Part shown: piece by piece, positions 1-7,218 of the stretch
Numbering within the stretch: position 1 is the stretch's first letter
How the letters are laid out: every line of letters starts with the position of its first letter
Assembly: GCA_903880005.1 (NCBI GenBank)
Contig: CAIRNV010000115.1
Coordinates: forward strand, 1-41,073
Source of the DNA: an uncultured Verrucomicrobiota bacterium
Lineage (GTDB): Bacteria; Verrucomicrobiota; Verrucomicrobiia; Limisphaerales; UBA9464
Length of the DNA stretch: 41,073 nucleotides
Reading direction: 5' to 3'
Position numbers and translations under genes: made by a program
The notes under the pieces: model-generated
Databases searched by the model: none
Told to the model about the DNA's origin: nothing
The model's input: only the letters and a program-made list of their open reading frames with translations

Positions 1-99
1 CCTCACAGACCTCTGCGGGTCTGCTCGTCGCTCGCGCCTCGTTGGACACGAAAATCCCTCGCGGCGAAACACCAGCCATTTGTGAGACACGACACTAGA

Positions 100-177
100 C
101 CGGAACGATTCAGTTGGGTCGGTCGTGCTTGCTCGATCTGCTTCGCAATCACTTCCCTCCCAACTGAATCGTTCCGG
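100..177. repeat. Repeat family A, copy 1 (short form, 78 bp) with a perfect 19-bp terminal inverted repeat
   Basis: CCGGAACGATTCAGTTGGG (100-118) ... CCCAACTGAATCGTTCCGG (159-177). The interior TCGGTCGTGCTTGCTCGATCTGCTTCGCAATCACTTCCCT is shared, reverse-complemented, with 26591-26668. Confidence 0.9.
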
Positions 178-1119
178 CTAGACCCGTGCGGAGTTCCACC
201 ACCGTGCCCCGGGATGACGCGAGGCCAGCCGTTGCGGGATGCCTTGGGAATCCACGAGCAGCGCGGTGGACCATGCGTCCGAGGCGGCAGCCGAAGGCAA
301 CGCGACGGCCGCGAGACGTCCGGCCGCAACGGGTTGGCCCGTGCGAGGATCGATGACATGGGCGGGGCCATGGATGGCGCGACCCCATGCCGCGCTCACG
401 GACAAGGTCTCGTCCCGCAGATCCACGACGGCGTCGTGGATCGACAAGTCGGGCGCACCGGGCAACGCCACGCGCCACGCTGGAAGCCCCGGTGGAGTGC
501 CCATGGCCACGACCGAGCTGGTGCCCCCATGCAGGAGCGCGGACTCCACGCCGCATTCGCGGAGGATCTCGGCGGCACGATCCAGCGCCCAGCCCTTGCC
601 GATGGCCCCCGGATGGATCTCGACGCCCGGACGCGCGAGCCACACGGACCGGGTGGACGGGTCGAGTTGGACATGGCGCCACCCGACAAGGGCGTGCGCG
701 CGGTCGATGGCGGCCGGGTCCGGCGCGACGGGATCGCCGCCTTGGAAACCCCATGCGCGAAGGAGCGGGCCGACGGTGGGGTCGAAGGCGCCGCCCGTTG
801 CCTGGACCAGGTCCTGGACGAGGCAAAGGAACTGGAAGACAGGAGGCTCGACGGCGACCGGTCGCCCATGCGCCTCGCGGTGGATGCGCGCCAGGCACGA
901 GGCGGGCAGGTACGGGGAGAGCCACCGTTCAACGCGAGCCACCTCGTTCAACGCGTCCTCGGCGGCCGCACGGAGCGCCTCGGGACGCGCCCCGTGGAGG
1001 GCGATCTCGAACCGAGTGGCCATGGCCTCCGCCGCGACACGCACGACAGGGGCCGGACCGTCGGCATGCCGGGCGATGGCGGCGAGCGGGGCCATGGGCG
1101 CGGGATTGGAAGGCCCCAC
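178..1119 (-). CDS. apbE: FAD:protein FMN transferase (ApbE family)
   Basis: ApbE-like residues: MATRFEIALHG, VERWLSPY, TGGAFDPTVGPLLRAWGF, IHPGAIGKGWALDRA, DETLSVSAAWGRAIHGPAHVIDPRTGQPV. Confidence 0.92.
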   Translation of the reverse strand: MGPSNPAPMAPLAAIARHADGPAPVVRVAAEAMATRFEIALHGARPEALRAAAEDALNEVARVERWLSPYLPASCLARIHREAHGRPVAVEPPVFQFLCLVQDLVQATGGAFDPTVGPLLRAWGFQGGDPVAPDPAAIDRAHALVGWRHVQLDPSTRSVWLARPGVEIHPGAIGKGWALDRAAEILRECGVESALLHGGTSSVVAMGTPPGLPAWRVALPGAPDLSIHDAVVDLRDETLSVSAAWGRAIHGPAHVIDPRTGQPVAAGRLAAVALPSAAASDAWSTALLVDSQGIPQRLASRHPGARWWNSARV

Positions 1120-1134
1120 GCGCGGACGGGAGCG

Positions 1135-3000
1135 TCAGGTTCCGGAGGGCGGGGTGACCAAGGCGGTGTCGGCGGCGGCAATGGCATCGATACGGAGCCG
1201 ACGCTGGGTGTCCCCGGCGCCCATCTCGGCGTCAGCGCCCACGCCCTTGTTCAGGAGGGATTGGGCGAGAGGCGTGAGGTAGGACAGGATGTTGCGGTCG
1301 GGATCGCCGTCCCATGCACCGAAGATGGACAAGGTCTCCTGCTTGCCGGAGCCGAGGTCCGTGAAGGTGACGCGCGTGCCGGGGACCACGATGTCGGTGC
1401 GGACGTTGGCGAAGTCGGTGCCGCGGGCGCGGGCGAGCTGGAGCTCGAGTTCCTGCTTCCGGCGGTGGAGGACCTTCTGCATTTCCTTGGCGGCCTTGAA
1501 CTCGTGGTTCTCGCGAAGGTCGCCGTAGGACTTGGCGATGGCGATGTCCTTGACGTTGGCGGGGATGTCCTTGTTGACGAGGTGGTCGTACTCGGCCTTG
1601 CGGCGCTCGAGGGACGTCCACGAGACGATGAAGGTCTTGTCGTCCTTGGAGGCGTCCCCGGTGATCATGGACTGGATCTGGGGATAGACCTTGACGATGC
1701 GGCCCAGCAGCGAGCGCTTGCTCATGTCGTCGAAGACGGGCGACAGCTGGAGGCTGCGGACGAGGTCCTTCACGATCTCGACGTCGGCAGCCTCGATGAG
1801 GTCGGGGAGGAGCTGCTGGTCGGCGAGGATGAAGTCATGGAGGCGGGCGGTCTTCTTCTCGTTGAAGGCGTCTCGCTCCATGGCGGTGATCATGGCCCGG
1901 AAAACCTCGGGGCCGAGGATGTCGGCGAAGTGGTCATCGCGTTCCTTGCCGAGCCAGAGGAGGAGCTCGCTGGACGCGCCGTGCTGGCTGATGAGGCGGG
2001 CGAGGGTGTCCTTGAGGAGCTGGCCGCGGCTCTCGACCATGAGGATGCGGGCGCATTCGCCGGCGAGCTTGGCGGAGACGCGGTTGATGACGAGGACGAG
2101 GAGTGCGCCCCAGTCGGGCACGGCGTCGCGCAGGGACTCCAGGGCGCGGCGATGCTTGACGGCGGGGAGTTCCTCCAGGAAGGCGACCAGGCGCTCGATG
2201 AGTCGTTCCGGCGGCGACTCCTGGCTCAGCGGGACGAGGATGTCGCGCGCGTTGATCTGGGACTCGGGCGGGGTGAGCCCGCCGGCCTGGCGCAGGTCGT
2301 CGCGCATGAAGATGCCCTCGAGCGCGAGCGACGGCATCGTCTGGGCATGGGATTGAACCTCGGCGGCCAAGAGGTTCACGACCTCCGGCACGACACCGTG
2401 GTCGCGGAGGTCGTCGATGGACTTCAGGACGTCGGCGGCGACGCCGATGCGGGCCTTGAGGCCCTTGGCGGCGCGGACGTCGGCGAGGAGGCGGTCACCG
2501 AGGGTGATCTCCTTCTCCTCGTAAAGGACGGGCTCGGTCTTCTTGAGGGGAACGGTGAAGTGCCCGTCGCGCTTCATCTCGCCGCGGGCGACCTCCCACC
2601 ACTTCTTCCAGTCCTCGGTGACGACGTCGCTGAGGATGGCCTGGATTTGGTCCACGGTGGCGCGCCCGTTCATGGAACGGAGGACGATGCGGACGACGTC
2701 GAGGTGATGGAGGGCGGCCTCGCGCTTCAGTCCGTCGAGGTCGAGGTGCTTGCGGACGAGGATGTGGTCGCGGCCAATGGGCTTGAGGGAATCGGCGGCG
2801 AAGATGAGGTCGAGGGAATGCCCGGGCTTGGAGGCAAAGTCGATGTTGAGGCGCCCGAGGACGCCGTCGAGGGCGGTGATGCGGCCGAAGCCCCAGCTCT
2901 TGTGCTGGCAGAAGCCAGCCTGGACGAGCTTGAGGATGGGGTCGACGTGGCGGGACTGGATCTTGCCGCTGGCGACCAGCTTATCGAGTTCGTCTTTCAT
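1135..3000 (-). CDS. GreA/GreB-family transcription elongation factor with a large (~430 aa) N-terminal extension
   Basis: C-terminus carries GreA-like coiled coil and C-domain: DIAIAKSYGDLRENHEFKAAKEMQKVLHRRKQELELQLARARGTDF...VVPGTRVTFTDLGSGKQETLSIFGAWDGDPDRNILSYLTPLAQSLLNKGVGA. The N-terminus is long and mostly helical-looking. Confidence 0.9.
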   Translation of the reverse strand: MKDELDKLVASGKIQSRHVDPILKLVQAGFCQHKSWGFGRITALDGVLGRLNIDFASKPGHSLDLIFAADSLKPIGRDHILVRKHLDLDGLKREAALHHLDVVRIVLRSMNGRATVDQIQAILSDVVTEDWKKWWEVARGEMKRDGHFTVPLKKTEPVLYEEKEITLGDRLLADVRAAKGLKARIGVAADVLKSIDDLRDHGVVPEVVNLLAAEVQSHAQTMPSLALEGIFMRDDLRQAGGLTPPESQINARDILVPLSQESPPERLIERLVAFLEELPAVKHRRALESLRDAVPDWGALLVLVINRVSAKLAGECARILMVESRGQLLKDTLARLISQHGASSELLLWLGKERDDHFADILGPEVFRAMITAMERDAFNEKKTARLHDFILADQQLLPDLIEAADVEIVKDLVRSLQLSPVFDDMSKRSLLGRIVKVYPQIQSMITGDASKDDKTFIVSWTSLERRKAEYDHLVNKDIPANVKDIAIAKSYGDLRENHEFKAAKEMQKVLHRRKQELELQLARARGTDFANVRTDIVVPGTRVTFTDLGSGKQETLSIFGAWDGDPDRNILSYLTPLAQSLLNKGVGADAEMGAGDTQRRLRIDAIAAADTALVTPPSGT

Positions 3001-3090
3001 CTTCTAAAATTGGCTCGTCCGGCCCGCTGGCGTGCCCGGGGAAAGAAACACCTTCCCACCTGAATCCGGGCGGAACTGCGCGCTGGCCGA

Positions 3091-4413
3091 ATGTCGAATG
3101 GCGAGCATTATGGCCGCGTGGCGGATGCCAGACCAAGACAAATTGCCTTTCGCGCCCTTCGCCGAGCTTCGGCCGGGGATTTCCTGGAGCACCGGTTGGA
3201 GTCCGATCCAGCCTTCCGCGCCCTGCCGGGTCTCGACCGGCGCCTGGCGCAGGAACTCTTGTATGGGGTGACGAGGCACCGCGCGACACTGGATTGGCTG
3301 GTCGCGCGGCGCACGGAGGGTCGCCCGCAACGACCCGAGGTGCAGGACCTGCTGAGGATGGGGTTGTACCAGCTCTTCTGGCTCGAGCGCATCCCGGCCC
3401 ACGCGGCGGTCCACGAGACCGTGGAGGTGGCGCGGGCGGCCGGCCTGGACGGGGCGGCGGGGTTCATCAACGCCATCCTCCGGGGATGCGAGCGGGAACG
3501 GGCGATGGTCCTGCAATCGCTCGGTCGGCTCCGGCAGGAGGATCCCGCGACGGGATACTCTCATCCGCGATGGCTGGTGGAGCGTTGGCAGGCCCACCAC
3601 GGGGACGAGGGCCTGCGCCGCCTTTTGGAATGGGACAACACCCCGCCCCCGACCTACGCGCGCCTCAACACCCTGCGCGCCACGGCGGACGCCACCCTGG
3701 CCCAATGGCGCGAGGAAGGCGTGGAATCGAGGCCCTTCGAGCGGCCGTGGCTGCCTTCGGGGCTCGTCCACGAATTGCTCTCGCATCCGTCCCTCGCGTC
3801 GTTGCCGTCCTTCCTGTCCGGCGGCTTTTACGTCCAGGACCCGAGCACGTTGATGGCCGGGCTCGAGCTGGGCGCGCGGCCGGGCGAGACGATCCTGGAC
3901 TACTGCGCGGCGCCCGGCGGCAAGGCCACGTGGATCGCACAATTGACCTCCAACCAGGCCCGCGTCGTCGCCCATGACAATCACGCGGGACGACTCCGGC
4001 TCGTGGAGGAGAACGCCACGCGCCTCGGGGCCACGTCCATCGTCGTGGCACCCCCGCCCCATGCCCCCGGCACGCCGGGCACGTTCGACCGCGTCCTGGT
4101 GGACGCCCCGTGCTCGAACACGGGCGTGTTGCGGCGTCGGCTGGAACTTCGTTGGAGGCTGGAGCCGTCGGAGGTCGAGCGCTTGGCGGCGGCCCAAGTG
4201 GGACTGCTCGACCGGGCCGCGCGCATGGTGAGGCCAGGGGGAACGCTGGTGTACTCGACGTGCAGCATCGAGCCCGAGGAAAACCATGCGGTGGCTCGAT
4301 CCTTCGCCGCGACCCATCCCGGGTGGCGACTCGAGAAGGAACGGGCGCTCACGCCCTTGGCGGATGGCACCGACGGCGCCTTCGTGGCCGTGCTGGTCCG
4401 GGATGGCGCATGA
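3091..4413 (+). CDS. rsmB: 16S rRNA (cytosine-C5) methyltransferase RsmB with N-terminal NusB-like domain
   Basis: NusB-like N-terminus (RQIAFRALRRASAGDFLEHRL...ELLYGVTRHRATLDWLV), then DPSTLMAGLELGARPGETILDYCAAPGGKATWIAQL, DAPCSNTGVLRRRLELRWRL and GGTLVYSTCSIEPEENHAV. Confidence 0.93.
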   Translation: MSNGEHYGRVADARPRQIAFRALRRASAGDFLEHRLESDPAFRALPGLDRRLAQELLYGVTRHRATLDWLVARRTEGRPQRPEVQDLLRMGLYQLFWLERIPAHAAVHETVEVARAAGLDGAAGFINAILRGCERERAMVLQSLGRLRQEDPATGYSHPRWLVERWQAHHGDEGLRRLLEWDNTPPPTYARLNTLRATADATLAQWREEGVESRPFERPWLPSGLVHELLSHPSLASLPSFLSGGFYVQDPSTLMAGLELGARPGETILDYCAAPGGKATWIAQLTSNQARVVAHDNHAGRLRLVEENATRLGATSIVVAPPPHAPGTPGTFDRVLVDAPCSNTGVLRRRLELRWRLEPSEVERLAAAQVGLLDRAARMVRPGGTLVYSTCSIEPEENHAVARSFAATHPGWRLEKERALTPLADGTDGAFVAVLVRDGA

Positions 4414-4895
4414 CCCCGGTTGTCATCGTCGGGCTTCATCGTTCCCCCGGGCACAACTTCGTGGGCCGGTTCGGGCTTCCCGCGGGGACGCATCCCATCG
4501 ACTCCTTGGAGCGCCTGCGGTTCCTGGCGGATCGGGGGATCGAGGGGGACCGGTTTCTCGACCACGCGCCGGGGTACAAGGGACAGGTGACGTTCTACGC
4601 GGCGGAGGTGCACCGCGCCCTGTGCGAGGCCTTGGGCGTCCGGCGCGAACCCAGCGCATGCCGCCGCAACGTGATCGTGGAAGGCGTGGACCTGAACGAT
4701 TGGATCGGGCGTCCGTTCACCCTTGGGGGCGTTGCATTCGAGGGCGTGGAGGAGTGCCGGCCCTGCTCGTGGATGGAGGAGGCGGTGGGGCCGGGTGCGG
4801 AGCATTTCCTCAAGGGGCGCGGCGGACTGAGGGCGCGGGTGTTGTCGGACGGTTGGCTGGAGCTGGGGCCCACGACGTGGCGCCCATCAAAATGA
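4410..4895 (+). CDS. MOSC domain-containing protein
   Basis: Starts at the ATGA overlap with the rsmB stop. MTPVVIVGLHRSPGHNFVGRFG...GIEGDRFLDH...RRNVIVEGVDLNDWIGRPFTLGGVAFEGVEECRPCSWMEE...KGRGGLRARVLSDG is MOSC-like. Confidence 0.88.
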   Translation: MTPVVIVGLHRSPGHNFVGRFGLPAGTHPIDSLERLRFLADRGIEGDRFLDHAPGYKGQVTFYAAEVHRALCEALGVRREPSACRRNVIVEGVDLNDWIGRPFTLGGVAFEGVEECRPCSWMEEAVGPGAEHFLKGRGGLRARVLSDGWLELGPTTWRPSK

Positions 4896-4939
4896 CCAAG
4901 GCGGAGGACCTGCGGCATGCCGCAGAGCCTCCGCCTTGG
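4896..4939. terminator. Long nested hairpin between convergent genes (probable bidirectional terminator)
   Basis: Outer arms CCAAGGCGGAGG (4896-4907) and CCTCCGCCTTGG (4928-4939) are perfectly complementary. The inner palindrome is TGCGGCATGCCGCA (4911-4924). It starts 1 nt after the MOSC stop and 13 nt past the stop of the convergent small ORF. Confidence 0.75.
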
Positions 4940-4952
4940 AGGGTTGAAGACG

Positions 4953-5078
4953 TTACTTCTTCTTCGCTGCGGGCTTGGCGGCCGCGGCTTTCTTCGCGGG
5001 AGCCTTCTTCGCAGGAGCCTTCTTGGCTGCGGGCTTGGCGGCCGCGGCCTTCTTTGCAGGAGCCTTCTTGGCTGGCAT
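4953..5078 (-). CDS. 41-aa histone H1-like (Lys/Ala/Pro-rich) DNA-binding protein, absent from the supplied ORF track
   Basis: Reverse-complement reading from ATG (5078-5076) to TAA (4955-4953): MPAKKAPAKKAAAAKPAAKKAPAKKAPAKKAAAAKPAAKKK. This resembles bacterial H1/AlgP-like PAKK/KPAAKK tails. Confidence 0.72.
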   Translation of the reverse strand: MPAKKAPAKKAAAAKPAAKKAPAKKAPAKKAAAAKPAAKKK

Positions 5079-5410
5079 TGATCGTCACCCCCCTTCGGGT
5101 CGTGCATTCGCACCACGTGTCCGCCCATGGCCGGGCATCACGTTCTGCTGCTGTGCAAACTCTGGTGCGAACGCGCCCGTAGGGAGAACGCGCCGACGAT
5201 GCGCGGCACCGTGCCGCGAGGTCAATCCCAGTTTGCAGGGGCGTGCCTTCAAAAGGGAAATTGGGTGAAGATTGAAGAGCCGTTCGCGCGTCCCTGCACC
5301 GTCACGCGCCACGCGCCGCCGCTCCTCATGCCAACGAATCGCCCAGGCTGGGCGCGCTTCAGGCAAAGGTTTGCCTTCCCTTCGTGGCGGCGGGCATGGG
5401 ATAGCCGGAC

Positions 5411-7114
5411 ATGCTCCATTCCGTTCCCCCATGGTGGGTCGCCTCCGACTCGGCCTCGACGATGTCGTTGGTTCGGTCGCGCTGGCTGGATCTTCTGATG
5501 CAAGGGCTCCGTCGTGGATTGCGGTCTGGCCGGCGCGCCCGCGTTCTCGGCATCGCCACGGCCTGGGTCCTTGCCTCGCTGGGGATGGCTGCGTCCGCCT
5601 GCGCGGCCGGGATCGAATGGCGGCTCCAAACCCGCGACCCGGCCACGGGAAAGGTCCGCGTGACCGTCGAGAAGGTGGATCCCAAGCGCGTGGGCGTCGT
5701 CGCCGTGGACGTGTGGAACCATCACTGGTGCAAGACCGCGACGATGCGCGTGGACGCCTTCGTGCCGCGCATCAACCAGGCGCTGGAAGCCGCGCGTGCC
5801 ATGGGGATGACGGTGATGCTGTGCCCCAGCGACGTCGTGGAGAACTACGCCGGGCATCCCCAACGCGAGAAGGTCCTCGCCTTGCCCAAGGTCGTCGTGC
5901 CCCGCCTCGTGGACGCCACGTGCCCGCCCGTCCCCGACGCCGGCGGCTGTGCATGCGGTCGCGAGCGCTGCGCCGGCAACTACGGATGGGACGGGATGCA
6001 CCCCGGCCTGCGGATCGGGGACGACGACTGGATGCCCGACACGCAGTCGGATGTGTACGCCCTCTGCCAGGCGAAGGGCCTGACCCACCTCGTGTACGTC
6101 GGCTTCCACACCCAGGTCTGCCTCCTCGGCAAGCCCATGGGCCTGCGCGCCATGAAGACCGCCGGGCTCCATTGCGTCCTCGCCCGGGACATGACCGACG
6201 CCCACCCGGGCTACGACCCGTCGCGCGGCTTCACCCCGGACCTCAACACGGAGCAGGTGGTCGAGCACTTCGAGAAGCACCTCGCGCCCACCATCCACCT
6301 CGCTGACGAGCTGGCCCGCGCCGGCCACTGGGAGGGCCAGCGCCTCCTGGACCCCGTGCGCATCGCGCCGTGGGGCACGCCCATGCGGCCCCATCTCTTC
6401 GAGCAACCCGTCACCGTCACCTTGACCGCCCCGCTCCAGCCCGGCGCGGACATCCGCTACACCCTCGACGGATCGGCCCCGACACCGCGTTCGCCCTTGT
6501 ACAAGGGCCCGTTCGTCGTCACCCAAACCACCCATGTCCGGGCCGTCGCCTTCCGCGGGGGCCGCAAGGTGGGGCTGGAGTCCGAGGGATCCTTCGCCCG
6601 GATGGGCCCCCTTCCACCCAAGCCCGACGTCCACGTCGGCGACCTCGTCCCCGTCCGCAACGTGGGCTTCGGCCACACCTATGGCGGCGTCGTGCGGTAC
6701 TCGGCGGGCGCGTTGCCGCCCCAGAAGGATCGCTCGAACGAGGGCAAGCCCTTGAAGACCGGGCGCGCCGTGCACGCCCACGGCCTTGGCATGCGAGCCC
6801 CCAGCGCGGTCGCCTACGAGGTCAGGCCCGGGTTCAGGAGGTTTGTCGCGCTCGCGGGCGTGGATGAAAACCTCCTGGACGTCGGCAACGGCTCCAACCT
6901 TGCGAGGCATCCCAGCGTGGTGTTCAAGGTCTTCGTGGACGGCCAGCAGGCGGCGGCCAGCCCCGTCATGCGGATGTCGTCGCCGGCGTGGCGCTTCGAC
7001 GTGCCCATCCCGGACGGGGCGCGCGTCGTGACCTTGGCGGCGACGGATGCCGGGGATGGCTCCCGCGAGGACCTGGCCAACTGGGCGGAGGCCGGGTTTG
7101 TTGTGAAGCCCTGA
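5411..7114 (+). CDS. Secreted multidomain protein: isochorismatase-fold hydrolase + chitobiase C-terminal-like + NPCBM-like domain (start may be the ATG at 5462)
   Basis: VGVVAVDVWNHHWCKTATMRVDAFVPRINQALEAARAMGMTVMLCPSD ... LTHLVYVGFHTQVCLLGKPMG (isochorismatase-like); ADIRYTLDGSAPTPRSPLYKGPFVVTQTTHVRAVAF (CHB_HEX_C-like); HAHGLGMRAPSAVAYEVRPGFRRFVALAGVDE...PSVVFKVFVDGQ (NPCBM-like). Signal-like segment VLGIATAWVLASLGMAASACAA. Confidence 0.82.
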   Translation: MLHSVPPWWVASDSASTMSLVRSRWLDLLMQGLRRGLRSGRRARVLGIATAWVLASLGMAASACAAGIEWRLQTRDPATGKVRVTVEKVDPKRVGVVAVDVWNHHWCKTATMRVDAFVPRINQALEAARAMGMTVMLCPSDVVENYAGHPQREKVLALPKVVVPRLVDATCPPVPDAGGCACGRERCAGNYGWDGMHPGLRIGDDDWMPDTQSDVYALCQAKGLTHLVYVGFHTQVCLLGKPMGLRAMKTAGLHCVLARDMTDAHPGYDPSRGFTPDLNTEQVVEHFEKHLAPTIHLADELARAGHWEGQRLLDPVRIAPWGTPMRPHLFEQPVTVTLTAPLQPGADIRYTLDGSAPTPRSPLYKGPFVVTQTTHVRAVAFRGGRKVGLESEGSFARMGPLPPKPDVHVGDLVPVRNVGFGHTYGGVVRYSAGALPPQKDRSNEGKPLKTGRAVHAHGLGMRAPSAVAYEVRPGFRRFVALAGVDENLLDVGNGSNLARHPSVVFKVFVDGQQAAASPVMRMSSPAWRFDVPIPDGARVVTLAATDAGDGSREDLANWAEAGFVVKP

Positions 7115-7218
7115 AGCCGGGGCGTTGGCCGGGGCGGCGGCTTCATGCCGCGCCCATCGACGCATCATTGCCCTTGCCAGCCCTACGTCGTCCGCGTCTC
7201 CATTTTCCCCATTACCCG

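Noticed and set aside
1-99. Possible further dispersed repeat at the left window edge
   Set aside because: No second copy was found in this window and the sequence is truncated by the edge, so there is no support.
82-3063. 993-aa plus-strand ORF antisense to apbE and the GreA-like gene
   Set aside because: Low-complexity Gly/Asp/Glu/Val-rich translation typical of an antisense frame in GC-rich coding DNA. The opposite strand has clear protein families.
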